Assembly (NCBI GenBank): GCA_036897525.1
Contig: JAYMTJ010000045.1
Coordinates: 23,351 to 87,350, forward strand
Reading direction: 5' to 3'
Source: Pelargonium x hortorum
Lineage: Eukaryota > Streptophyta > Magnoliopsida > Geraniales > Geraniaceae
DNA: 64,000 bases
Shown here: piece by piece, positions 1 through 11,815 of the stretch
How the letters are laid out: the number at the start of each line of letters is the position of its first letter
How positions within the stretch are numbered: position 1 is the stretch's first letter
The notes under the pieces: model-generated
Seen by the model: the letters and a program-made list of their open reading frames with translations, nothing else
Told to the model about the DNA's origin: nothing
The model's database searches: none
Made by a program: the position numbers and the translations under genes

Positions 1-1900
1 CCAAGTTTTGGGCTCAATAAAAGTTGAGAATACAAAGGGTCCAAGAAACGTAAACAAAGATATTGTATTTTATTCCTTGTTTGTTTCATAAATGACAGAA
101 TGACAGTGGCAGGCACATGGTTTACGTTGCGAATCTGCCCTCCTAAGCTGTTGTTGGCTCGCTTTCCATTAAAAGCATTCCCAACTTCCTCTGTATTCAA
201 TTCAGTCTTTACCGTCAATACAGTTACAGAAAGAGCAACTTCTCATTAGGACAATCCCTACCATGAAAGTGAGATAGATACCTCTAAGCTCATACCCTCT
301 TACACCGACATGTCCTATACTAACAGTACCATCACTAACCAGCTTTGACTTGCATTCCATTATATTCCATTAGAACTAAGGTCTTAGGGAGCCCGTATTT
401 AGAATTTAGAGTTCGACTGAAAGTGCAAGAGTGTTCCATAGAGTTGGTTAAAGATACTAAGAAGCATTAAATTGGAGCTTAATGTTTCATCTTAGTTAGA
501 AAGTAAAGCTTATAGAATCACTTATATAAGGATTTCTTATTAACGATAGACTTTACAAAGGGAATCGATTTCGACACCTTTACCAGCTATACAGATAGAT
601 ATAGAATCAGTTTCCATTAGTAGGTAGAAACCTATGTTCCAAAGAGTGTGTTTGATTGACTAGTCTTTTCATTGGCTTGCATTCCTTATAAGATATAACA
701 TTCTATTGGAGGTGTCGAAGATACTGAGTTAGAGAGTGGGACTTAGACTAAGTAAGGTTTCCTAACCCTGCCCAACTGGGTCATTTTCTTATGTGAACCA
801 ACCATTTGAATTCTGATGATGTAATTGACCCAAACAGGCTTTTTCTACCCATTTCTAGACCCATTTTATAGAGGTAAAAGATAGGTAAACGTGCGTGTAT
901 CGCTAGAATTGTGAATGCGTATACACTGTAAACATATGCATTTTACCAATAGAAACAGAAGGATTTTCATGCATTTTAGAATTGGTCCACATCGGTCTTT
1001 GACTTCTTGCTTTAACCGAACTCGATTTCTACTTGATCTTACTCTATTTGGAATGGGAGCTCTTTGTGGCTAATAGACAGGAATTCTTCTGTCGGTGTTG
1101 CTGCTGCTACTTTAACTTGTTATGGAAACCTGGAGTAGAGGCATAAATGCTTTGTCTTTCACTGAAGAAAGAGAGAGTTTAGTCTAACGGAGCTATTTGT
1201 TCTGTTGTGAGGAGAAGGAATCCGGAACAGTAGTTAAGTAGAAAGAGAGCGAATCCTTATGTTCCTTGTAAGCTCTTTAACTGTTGTTGAGAGTATTCAG
1301 ATAGGAACTATGAATTGCTTGGCTTTGTATGTAAGTCGCTCTTTGAGTTCTTGAATGAGTTCTTGCTAACTGCTCATTACAGGTTTAGGAATTAGGAAGT
1401 TAAGACCTGAGAGTACAAATAATATTACCCTTCATCGAATTCCTTTGATTCATTGTAACAGCGAAGAGTCCGGTTGTTGCTAATTGTAGCTAGTGTGTAA
1501 TGTAGCTTAGAGTTCCACTGTTGTTAAGTAAGAATAATTCCTCTTGTTCTTTGGTGTTTAGCGTTAGGGAGGTTAGAGCCTTACTTAGAGGGATAATGTT
1601 GAATCTCTATTACTGAGTTGAGTAAACATCCGAAGTTTACGAAGTCCTTCTATAAGATAATGAATATATATACTTAAACTAGAACCCCAAATGACTTTGA
1701 CTTAGTTGTTGCTGCTGACTTTGTTGCTTGAGCCCTAGCCCATGAGAGCTATAACTTTCCTTGGACTGTCTTCCGTTCCATTTGAAAGCAGCACTCGCAA
1801 CAAAATAAATGTGCTTGTACCACCAGTGTTCTATAAAGCTTTCACTCTGTAAATGTTCTTTATCCTTTAGAATCAAATCCCTTACTTTTATTTATTAGGT
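1..1900. other. gene-free island, mixed composition
   Basis: No gene is recognised. The sequence is less AT-biased than the filler and rich in short words such as CATTCCATTA and TTGCTGCTG. It carries repeat R7 at 1215. The 65-codon minus frame at 1679 shows no family. Confidence 0.5.
1215..1233 (+). repeat. short repeat R7, copy 1
   Basis: A 19-base stretch with core GGAATCCGGAAC followed by GTAG two bases on. It matches 33868-33886 at 17 of 19 positions. Flanks are similar only in texture. Confidence 0.35.
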
Positions 1901-2392
1901 CTTTTAGCTGTTGAAAATGTACACTTTTTTATTTTCAAAATGGAGTAGGTCTCTATAAACAAATTACTGTTTATGAATTTTGCAGTAGTAGAATTTTGAA
2001 CATGAAATTTAGGACCTTATACTAGTGAAAGTGGTTCAATCTATCCTGAAAAAAATTCTATTTCATATAGCGACAGAACTTCATTCGGTAATTTGACTAA
2101 AGGAATGGACTCCGAAAAGCAGAAAAGTTTATTTTATATACATGTGAAAGTTATAAAATTAGTACTTTCTAGTATCTCTAGCAAGTAAATATTCATTCAT
2201 CTAACGAGTGAGCCTATTAAACCGATAGCTATTATCTAGTAGCCAGCCTAGGAAACTCCCCCTAATACCTAGATATTAGTAAGAATTCCAGTTCTATCTC
2301 TTACCCAAGTACTTTTTCTCTTCCTAGTACTAGTCAATTCTAAGTCCTAATCCTAACTAAAGAGGGTATATATCATAGGAATACTGAGTAAC

Positions 2393-2463
2393 AAAGCTAT
2401 GAAGAGCAAGATACGGATAGTCTAGCTCTTCATAATAAGGTTTTTAAGACTAAGAAAACAAGG
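2393..2463 (+). repeat. repeat family R1, copy 1
   Basis: GCTATGAAGAG at the start and AAGACTAAGAAAA at the end bracket about 45 unrelated bases. The same two blocks in the same order occur at 23051-23135 and, in variant form, at 2634-2700. The blocks are rich in AAG, CTA and ATG triplets, like an eroded minisatellite. Confidence 0.45.
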
Positions 2464-2633
2464 TCCTATAACATCTGAATGTTCCATCTTAGATCAGTTA
2501 GATAAGTCGGAGGGTATCAAAATCAAAGAGGTTCTTAGAAGTCTGTCTTTGCTTGGGCTGGGAATGGTAATGCTATGAAGTGTGTTATAGCACTTCAGAT
2601 TAAGAATAAAGAGTACGGGTATGGGTGAAGGCC

Positions 2634-2700
2634 TAGCAGCTATGAAGATAGGAAATAAAATAGAGAATCCGAGTACAGCTCTAAAGACTAAGAAGAAGGT
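2634..2700 (+). repeat. repeat family R1, copy 2
   Basis: The 15-base word TAGCAGCTATGAAGA is identical at 49205-49219. It is followed by ACAGCTCTAAAGACTAAGAA, comparable to the second block of the other copies. It lies 170 bases after copy 1 in the same orientation. Confidence 0.45.
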
Positions 2701-4689
2701 TAAGGTAACCGATTACTCATAAGGAAAGCTTTATACTTATGAAAGGTTAATCTCTTATTTAACGTATACCTGTTAGCTAAAGCTCACCACAGAATTTCCT
2801 TAAATGGAGGTCCTTTCTATTGGTAATCGGTGCCATCCTAGTTAGTTAAGGGGCTGTTAATGAGATTCCCCGGCACGGCATTCCATTGACCAGTTAGAGT
2901 GTACCAGGCTGACATGAACATATGGCTTTAGAGTTCGGTTGACAGCTGACAAGTGGGCTCCTAGCACAATTAAAATCTCTGATTTGGGGTACTTTTAAAG
3001 CTATGCCATTTGATCGATACCAGGTTCTCAACAAGGAATTCCCTTCGTTTTAGGTTTTAGAGAGTCATTACTCTTGTGTTAGTATCATAACAAGCAAGGG
3101 GTTTGCTTTTTTTTCAAGCTGAATGAGTTACTTTACTTTTTTTATCTGTACAAGAGTTCCGAGTAAGTCAAATTCATTACCTTTTAGAGATTCTGGGGAA
3201 ATCTTGCTGTTTAGTAACTCTCTGAATTGTATTCTTGTCTAGTAGAGGGAAAACTCTTTCTAAAAGAAAGCCTGTATATTTCGGTGCTTTTACTTGTGCA
3301 AGCTTACCTAAACTCCTAACAACTAAGATCCACTTGCTATTGGAAGCGGGTCACTCTATACTAAAGGAAGTAAAGACTGAATATCTGTCTTGTCAGCACA
3401 ACTAGGCACTGGTGATGGATGGTCAATGAAAGGTCTTAGACTAGTATCTTTCTAGTTTCGACTGACAAAAAAAAGAGGGTTCCTTAAACGGATAAGTTGG
3501 ACTTGGATTTGTAGTTTATAACATTCAGTACCTTAGTTGGTGGTTAAACGAAGAATGACCTTGTATCAATAGATTTGGTGCTTATTCTATTTCCGCTGAA
3601 AGAGCATAACATAAGAAGAGTGTTGGAATTAGACTCTATCTTCCTTATAACAAACAGAATCTATAATAGAAACAGGTTCTATTCGCTCCATTAGAAAGCT
3701 ATCTATTCCTAATAAGAAATAGGTAGGATACCACTTAGGAAGTCTAAGACATAGAAGATAAGAACTCCTATTCTAAAGTAAATTAGACAATACATGGTTT
3801 GATTCTTTAAAGTTATTCTTAATATAAAATTTTTCTCTTCTTTATTCTTTGCAGGGCTGCCTAAAATTTATAACCAAGATTTTTTTCTCTTACCCGATCT
3901 CCGGAACTCTTTGATAGTTTATTACCAGTAATTGAGAATCTTCCTTGTATTGTAGGGAGGGTCTAATACAAAACGGGGTTTTTTAATCTCCAATGCGTAT
4001 AACTTTCCTTTTGGTATTTCCGGGGACATCTCTTTATACAGCACCCTGTAGGTACTTATAGCCAAGGAATCCAGCATCTAATGTAGTGGTGCGCACTAGC
4101 ATAAGTCCTAATAAGTCAATCAAAAAAAATGTTTTTGAAATACAAATGCAAGAGTATCTGGGGCTAGTGAGTGCTCTATCTAAAGTACAGTACACCCTTA
4201 GGAAGCGCTCTATTTCTATGAAGTAACTTGGTAACCCGTATCTTATAGTATTGAGTTTTTTCCTCCTCTCAGTTTTTTTGTACAAGCTTGAATCTTAGCG
4301 ATTATGATCTCTAAAGTATGGATGGGGCCTTTCAAATAAATCTGTCGATGTCTGGTCTGGGTAAACCTTAAAATAAAAGGGGAGGGTATTACAAAAATTC
4401 TAATAGAAAAGGTACTGCTTAATTTATAGCTTTTATTTTCACTTTACGAAGAGAATCCATTGCTACTATATAATAAATATAGCTAGAAGTGGCTACGTTT
4501 ACAAATCCAGGTAGAAACTCCCCGCCTTAGCTTGTTTTTTTTAGGAAATGCTTAGTTCTGAGAGTTAAAGTTGTATGGTTTCAAACACTTCTTTATCAGA
4601 GTCTATTTGTTTTGTTAGAGAGTGCTTTCTAACTGCGAGACTGTAAAGGAAGTCAATACAATTCATTATGGCTTTTCCTAGATTCCTAA

Positions 4690-5015
4690 CTCTAAATCCA
4701 TCTTAGCTGTCCTAGCTCTAGCAGTTGTTCTTGTCTTGGGATTTGCACTTGGCAAGCAAGAGGGAAAGCAAAGGTGTTAAAGTAGCTCTTGAGTGTTTGT
4801 ATTCTGGGTTTGTATTGTTATAGCTAAAGAAATAAAGGAATAACATATTCTAGTCTAACTTGTCTAATCTAAGATGAAATTCTTGGTTTTGAGATTCCTA
4901 ATTGGATAACATAAATTGATTATTTGAACTAGTTATGTCCAAAGAAGGTGAACTAGATTCTATTTCTTTTGGATGCAAGGCTGGTTTATCTTGTCTCCAA
5001 TGTGGTAATCCGATC
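4690..5015 (+). repeat. repeat family R5, mosaic copy at 4.7-5.0 kb
   Basis: This segment holds three shared words: a GCTGTCCTAGCTCTAGCAGT block near 4706, TTTGTATTCTGGGTTT at 4796-4811 (identical at 14617-14632), and TGCAAGGCTGGTTTATCT at 4974-4991 (17 of 18 at 16788-16805). One plus frame through the first block would read as a short hydrophobic helix, ILAVLALAVVLVLGFALG. It has no start codon and is closed by stops on both sides within about 35 codons. Confidence 0.45.
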
Positions 5016-6596
5016 CCAATGAGTCAAATAACACCTTTTAGTATTAGTAAGTGAGTACCTAAACTTTATAGATTCTAGATATAAACTTCAGCATTGTTCT
5101 AATTAAGCGGGAATTCTGTTGTATTTGAAAGTCCTTTTAAACTCTTTTACAAACATATGAGAGGGTTTAAATTAAATAAGATTCTTACTTTTTATCCTAT
5201 ATACAAATAGAAATAGCGCATTACCATTAAGAGGTCCTAGGGTCTTATAGTTTACGATTCATGTCCTATCTTTTCTCTCATTCGTATACTTGTTTGTACT
5301 CTGCCTGGTGTTGGCACTTTGTACTCTAAACTAGAAAACCAAAAAAGTAGAAGCTAATCAGCACTAGAGGTTCCTCTCTAAGAAGGGTCTCCCACCCTAA
5401 CCGACTTAATTACTTGATGTGACCCGATGGTGCGAAGTAATTGATTCTAGAAGTTGGTCTGAATCAGTCATGTTTTATCGACTCAGCTTTTCGAAGTTCT
5501 CTATTAAAACCAAATAATGCATGGATTTGAACCTTTGAATTCAAAGTAGAATGCTACTTGATCAAAAGAGAAATGAGAAAAATCTATAACTTAACCTACC
5601 TACTGGAAACTTGATTCTCTACTTATTTATTCATTTACTATACCCGCAACTGCTGAGATTACCTACTTCATACTGGAAGAACTCATCTAATTAGCTAAGC
5701 GATTCTGAAAAGAGTTTTAGTAATGTTAATCTTATATTTACACCATTAAGAATGCCTTACTGCTCCTTTTTCTATTTTGGAAAACTTATGAACTTGCTTA
5801 CCCTAGAATTTCCTTCTATTTAAACTAACGCTAATGGACCCTCCTTTCTTATATTATATATAGCCTACGTGTGAAATAGCAGAATACCCAAGACTTTCTT
5901 TACCCTCAGTTCTTGGATTCCTTAAATAGTGGTATTCAAACAATAAATATACTGCCTTGACTTGAAAAGATACTCGTGAGAAAGAAAAACTACCATAAAT
6001 TATAACGTGCGCTTCCCTCTTCTAGTACGAAAGAGAAGGAATACTAAGATAACTCCTAGAATTAAGAAGGACTCTTTAATAGCAGTTAAGAAAGTTGCCC
6101 GTAATTGAGAGTCCAATTTTATAGGAGGATTCCTAGTTATGAAACTACTTATTAATATAATAAGTCGAGGTTAAAACGAAATGCAGAGCCTTCATTATTT
6201 ACCAATACAACCCGCAAGGACTCGCATGCTGTGTAGTTAGAAGACCTTTAGCTGCACATAGGATATGGGAGTGTTTTTTCTAAATTAAGTCACAGATTAG
6301 AATTTCATTTGATACACGCGTTTGGTTGAACTTGTTGGTTCAATTGTTTCCTTGCCCGAAATGCTGGCAAAAGAATCCTATATTGTATTGAATAGTACTT
6401 ACTTCTTTCAAAATAGGTGTATAAAACTTCTTCTTTTTCAATTTATTAGATCCTGTATCCGGATGTTTGTTTCATCTAGTTGAGTGGCTAATTCAACAAG
6501 CATAAGTATAATATAACAAAGAAAACTTGCTTTCGAAGGAAATAAAGACCATAACTCACAAACAAGATTAAAACTCATAAAGGCAACCAAGGGAGT

Positions 6597-6617
6597 TTAC
6601 TAGATAAGATCTAGTAA
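6597..6617. other. perfect nine-base-pair hairpin
   Basis: TTACTAGAT and ATCTAGTAA flank AAG. It lies about 45 bases from the tRNA-like relic at 6663. A few such hairpins are expected by chance in 64 kb. Confidence 0.25.
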
Positions 6618-6662
6618 TAGAATAACCAAACGTTTTTAGTAAACTGGATTTTTGATCATTTT

Positions 6663-6730
6663 GTTAGTGTTCCGGATTTGAACCTGTGGCATCTGGAAAA
6701 GCAATCCGTACTTTAACCATGCAAACTTGA
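6663..6730 (-). pseudogene. tRNA-like relic
   Basis: The minus strand carries CATGGTTAAAGTA, which resembles a D-loop. It is followed by GGA-TTGCTTT-TCC, a three-base-pair hairpin with a seven-base loop, and then CCACAGGTTCAAATCC, a T-arm with the exact word GGTTCAAATCC. The hairpin loop would read GCU (Ser), while the D-arm and TTGCTTT block also resemble the plastid-type elongator tRNA-Met found in plant mitochondria. Acceptor strands do not pair. Its T-arm end resembles those at 11308, 11764 and 18847. Confidence 0.3.
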
Positions 6731-8215
6731 TTTTTATATAATGAGGGGGACTCATAACAAAGTAAATCTTCAGCGTGCGTATCCTAATACGAATTGAGCA
6801 GTCCGCCATAGAGTATATTACATCTCGATATTTCGAAAAAGAGTGATAGCTGCTACCAAGCATATTATATGAATTCTTTGCTTCTGGTTTATAAACATAA
6901 TGTTTAATGGGTTTTGGGGCTATAAAATGACAAACGAAGGTGGCGAGGGGTAAATGAGCTACTTTTGGTTCCGACTTTGAGTTAATCCTATTGTAGTGAA
7001 GGCATTAAACTATAGAACGTGTTCTTATTATACTTTATACTGACGCTCTATCTTAGTTTATCCACTTTGTGCTATTAACCGTCTGGGTACTCTGATGAAA
7101 TCTATTTGGTAATTACCAAGGATTACACTCATTACACTATCTTTACCCTATCCACAAACGGGTGCCATGTTAAAAATGAAGTACATTTAAGGCCAGGATA
7201 CTCTACTAGGTCTATACTGCTGCTGGGGAATGTATCAAAATTAGTAGAAGCTAATGATTACACTAACTCGTGTACGCCTAAATAGCAAGAACTCGATATC
7301 GATAAGGATAACAAAAGGAAAACTAATACTATACGATTGCATACGGTCAAAAAGTCAAAATACTGATTATCCCCCTATATTAGCTTTTTCGTAAAGGCAA
7401 GTGCTATAACTTTTTAGTAGCAAACTTTAGTCCTCGTTTTTTTAGGTACTTTTTCCAGAACGCATAGGCTAGAGGCCGGTTCATTACCATGAGTAATTTG
7501 AAAAGACTACTCTATTAAAGGACAATACTATCGGATAACGGCTAAAGTAACAGACACCCCTTTTCCTGTGCTACGGTGCGATAAAAAGAGAATGGAGTCA
7601 CAGGTTCTAACTACTTTATTCGAAGTAATATACCCAAAAAGATACAAGGAGTGCCCTCGCTAAGATAACTTTCAGATAATCTTTTGCTTTCTAATTATGT
7701 AATAAGAAGTTTGACTTTTTAAAAGATAATCTATTTCGGATCTGGATTACCCTCACTTAGATCGAATTTCTTGTCACTACTACGACTTATTGGATTCCGG
7801 GAAAGTTAATTAGTGTACGAGGTTACCTTTGTTATTACAGTATTTTGAGGTTTAGTTTTATGTATCTTACTTTATTTGCAACTCCTTCTTTGCTACATGT
7901 AGCATAGGAGTATTTGCAGCTTTTTCGAGATATATTTCTTTTTAAAAGTTTCATAAGAATCCCCCAACTTCAACCAGAGAATTACCTATATGCTATTAAG
8001 CAGCAGTCAAAGGGCCGGATGGGCGTTGGCTTAACCTTAATTTATTCAATTAAAACGATTTGAAATTAAGCAGTTTACTGACTTAACTACAGGTACGACT
8101 AGCGTTGTCAGCTGGGCTACTTGGAAGACATATATTAAACACCCAATTATAATATAATGAGATTCCCTGCATAACATACTGTAGATTTTACATTTCCTAA
8201 TTCTTATACCTCTGT

Positions 8216-8227
8216 AAGGGGCCCCTT
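8216..8227. other. G/C-core palindrome
   Basis: AAGGGGCCCCTT, a perfect 12-base palindrome. It is one of nine GGGCCC sites in the window, others being near 10691, 12102, 19078, 21923, 45016, 49588, 53843 and 55530. Confidence 0.6.
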
Positions 8228-9182
8228 GTTAGCCTTAATACACAATGATCCAAGTACTACAAGGTTTTATAGGTAGTGTGTGCAGGTCTCTTGAAAAGAG
8301 CTCCTTGTAGAGGCACCTTATTTAAAGCCTAAAACGTAGAATTACGGGACATCGAAACTAACGATAAAGGACACCCTAGACACTCCGTTGATATTGTTTG
8401 GTTTAGTCTTGAATTTCTAGTAAATGAAGTTGAGTTAGAGCCTGGTTGTTTGATGTTGGCTATAAGGTATCTATATACTCAAATATCCTACATTACCTTT
8501 CTTCCTATCTTCGGTACCCTTCAGTCAGGTACACAAACAATTACAAATCTCCATAAGGTTTGTTTGTACCCTCTTTAATGATAATAGCAGGGAACCCGAG
8601 GTAATAACCTTAATTTAGAAAACTATCTAATAGAACTATTACTACTAACTAGACTACTAATACAATAACTATACTATAATAAGAATAAGACTCTCTAATA
8701 CGTCTAATACCTATTCCCTTTCTACTCTCTACTGGTAAAATACTTACCTTCCTTATTACAATAGAGTGGTTTATAAGAAAGATCCCAAAGGCTCTAAGCT
8801 CCCATACCTGTCAGAGAAAGGTCTTATCCTTAACTAATAGATTGTGATGCCCTACAAGGTACTGTAGATAGAACTTTCGATAAGAATAAATACAGATTGC
8901 AAAAGAGTATCCGCTATGACAAAGGTATATATATAGCTTCTACTTATTGAAGCTACAATTAAGATTAAGTAAGGCTAAATACGCTCCGTATAAGTTTCGT
9001 TCCTATCTTTTTTCTCTAGCTCTTTTAATTAGGTCTAGCTCCTAAGAGTCATGAAAGCAATCCTAAACAAGTCAGAGTAAGTCATGCAAAAAGCAAGTCA
9101 ATCGGTAAGGGTTTTGTTCTTATGTTCCTTTGTTTCCAGGGCTTCCTATTTCGGAGAAAAGTCATAAGAAGAACTCTAAATA

Positions 9183-9240
9183 AAGGGTATTTGACATGCT
9201 CTGGACTCTCGCAGGTGTTTAAAATTGAGAAGTTATAGTT
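9183..9240 (+). repeat. repeat family R4, copy 1
   Basis: TGCTCTGGACT, three variable bases, GCAGGTGTT and TAAAA recur in the same order at 25120-25180. Looser similarity extends about 15 bases on each side. No reading frame or RNA structure explains the conservation. Confidence 0.5.
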
Positions 9241-11307
9241 GCTAAGAAGAGTTTAGGTATTCCGGATTAAAAGCATGCTATGGGCTAAACAGGAAAACCC
9301 AGCCTAAAGTGGTAAAGGCCCCATCTTTAACAGAGAGCTGCGTAGGGAAACTCATAATAAATTAATAGAGACGGATTCCAGTCATAGAGATTTCTAGAAA
9401 TTTAGAGTCAATCAGGGGTTCGTAGTATAACTCGAGCACTACATCCGTTTTATTCCATAAGGGTGCTTTTAAGGGCAGCGGCAAATTGAAACAATATATC
9501 TATCGTATTGCTGAGAGGCTAAAAGGATTTACTACAAACTTAACGGACCTTTTATTATTAATTATTAGAGGCACAGGAATCCCCTTAGATTTTTTTTTTG
9601 AAAGGCCGGAGGATCCTATATTAATATTAGTTAGTTGGCTTTAGAAAGTCTAACCTACGAAAATCCGAGGCTAAAAAGGAATTCCACATTATAATATTTA
9701 GTAAAATCTAAGAATGACAGCCCCTTAGAGAAACCCATGTACTGCTTTTTTAGGTATTCTGGTATGCTTTGTGAAGCTGAGAAAACCTTATAAAAAAATT
9801 TACGCAAATGGAAATTGGTGTGGTGGTAAAAGGTCCTCATTATCAAATTGACCTGTTAGGCAATAAGCTACCAAGCTTTTGTGTGCAGCCGCTAGGTTAT
9901 TCTTATTAAGGAGTCTATTTCACTGAAGCTTTTGGATAGTTATCCATATACTTATCTTATAAAGTGAATTTTGGGAGTGTTACTCAATACTAGGTAGGAA
10001 ATTAGGCCTTAAGCTAGAAAAGAAAAAGGGCGTCATATAATCTGCTTTTAGTCAGTTTCATAATAAAACTATGCCCCAAGTTCTAGGATTTCCTAACAAA
10101 CGAATAAGGAGACTCTGGTACTTTTCTCCTAGTAATAATGAAATGGCACAGGTATTTTAGTTGCAGCAAACTGGGATTTAATCATTAGAAACTTATATAG
10201 ATATATTATCATTTAATGAATTGTTTTTCTTAATTTTGGTTTCGAGTCACCCCACCAGGGATCCCAGAGCTTTTGCCTAGAACAAAGTTTGTCTCTCTTT
10301 ATCTTTAAATAATCTCAAAAGTGTAGTATTAAGCCCCTAGAATTCCATTACTTCCGCGTAAGATTTGCACCCCTATTAAGATTAAGGAGAGTTCTTTTTG
10401 TGAATCTCTCTCTTTTTTACTCTGAATTCTCTTGAGCAAATATCCAAATCCTTATTCATTTGTAGAATAGAACCTCCTTTACGTACGTACTAGAATCCGG
10501 GTCCCTTTCGGTGAGTTTTAATGCATAAAATAAGCCAATTCAGGGTTTTCTATAGCTATTTACCTGGTATTTGATAGGGATTTCCCTCAAGTATAGGCTC
10601 TAGCTTAGGAATTGCCCTAGTTGTTAGCTAGGGTTTTCTCATGTGTGTATGTGTACAAGCAGGTGGTTTTCCAGAGCTATTTCCTTCTATGGGCCCTCCT
10701 GCAGCCTGTGCTTATCCTTATGCTTCAAAAAGTAGAGTCTTTAATTTATTCTAAAAGAAGTTTTTCTAATGAAAGGGTTTCAAGTTGTTTTTTTATGCAA
10801 TTCTTGTTTCCTACTTTGTAAAGTATTAAGTTCAGGGCTGTTTGAGCTAGGCAGGTTTAGATTCCTCTCAAATTTCAGTATATCTTGAAAATCCTGTACA
10901 ATCCTTTGTAGACCAGGTCAACATAAATAACACCCCTAAATTCCCTGGGATAGGTCTTTTCTATCAGGAACTCTTGAGCCGCTCGCAAGCATACCCAAGA
11001 ATCTACCTTTCTTTTCCTTTGGGATAAGGTACTAAAAAAAAGATTCATTTTGATTTTGCGCTTTTTGTGTGTGAGAAAAAAACTCCAGGTTAATTTAATA
11101 TGGGGTAAATTGCGTGTGACTTAAACTTTCGAGCATACTGCACTGACACACACTTGCTTGAGAAGAAAAGTGCCTTAATAGCCTTAAATAGTAGGCTATG
11201 AACCGAGGTAAGCTAAAAACCTTTAAACAGCCCGAAATTCGAGTAAAGCTTAATCAGGTAAGGTACCTGCTTAGTCTTTAATCTCCAAATAGAAAGGAAA
11301 ATGTACG

Positions 11308-11345
11308 TATTCAAACCTGTGTCATCCTAAAAAAAGAAGTTTCCA
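11308..11345 (-). pseudogene. tRNA 3'-fragment-like copy
   Basis: On the minus strand TTTAGGAT is followed by GACACAGGTTTGAATAC. The same two blocks occur at 18847-18880, spaced three bases wider there. Only a T-arm-like end is visible and it no longer forms a T-stem. It is listed because it belongs to a set of four similar minus-strand pieces. Confidence 0.22.
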
Positions 11346-11763
11346 AAACGTAAAAGACACTTGTACTACTTGACTTGATACCCTACAGTCTCAGATTTGA
11401 AATGCTTTTGAAATAATCAAGCTAGCCTAGACTCAAGAAAAAGATAAGTAACTCGTTTTTTTTATTTGACAGAGGATTTTGCTTAAGTTCAAGAAACTTC
11501 TACTTTTGGGTATCTGATGAACTTTTTTTTATTAGAGCTGCGTGTATAGAATCTATTCCCTTGTTCTGCGATATAACGTACATTTTGAATCTTAAGAATC
11601 CTTATAGTTAACTAAAGTGGAATACCTTTTCCGAGAGGTTCAATTGATAAGTAGCTGAGATCGGGGGGGCTGCCATGAAGCTAAACTAATCCATTTTTTT
11701 GCCATTAGCTGTAGAAAACATTCTACTCCTTAATTAAAAGGGGTTCCCTCTATCTATATAATG

Positions 11764-11815
11764 ATAGGGCTTCAAACCTGTGTGTGTATCACCTCTGATT
11801 AGTTACCACTGTTTA
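11764..11815 (-). pseudogene. tRNA relic, most like initiator tRNA-Met
   Basis: The minus strand reads CAGTGGTAACTAATCAG, then a shortened segment, then ACACAGGTTTGAAGCCC. Plant mitochondrial trnfM(CAU) has a matching order: GGTCAACTCATCAG in the D-arm and anticodon stem, and a T-arm beginning CAGGTTCGAATCC. The anticodon loop appears deleted by about eight bases, so no CAU remains. The 3' part is also shared with the piece at 18847-18870. The fMet assignment is tentative. Confidence 0.3.

Larger units (their letters stand above)
1901..4540. other. gene-free AT-rich stretch
   Basis: Apart from R1 copies 1 and 2 (2393-2700) and a seven-base-pair hairpin at 2576-2597 (TGAAGTG/CACTTCA), I see nothing but AT-rich DNA with dense stops. 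Confidence 0.5.

Noticed and set aside
6597-6617. A nine-base-pair perfect hairpin considered as a regulatory site.
   Set aside because: Several are expected by chance, and no transcript or gene is adjacent.
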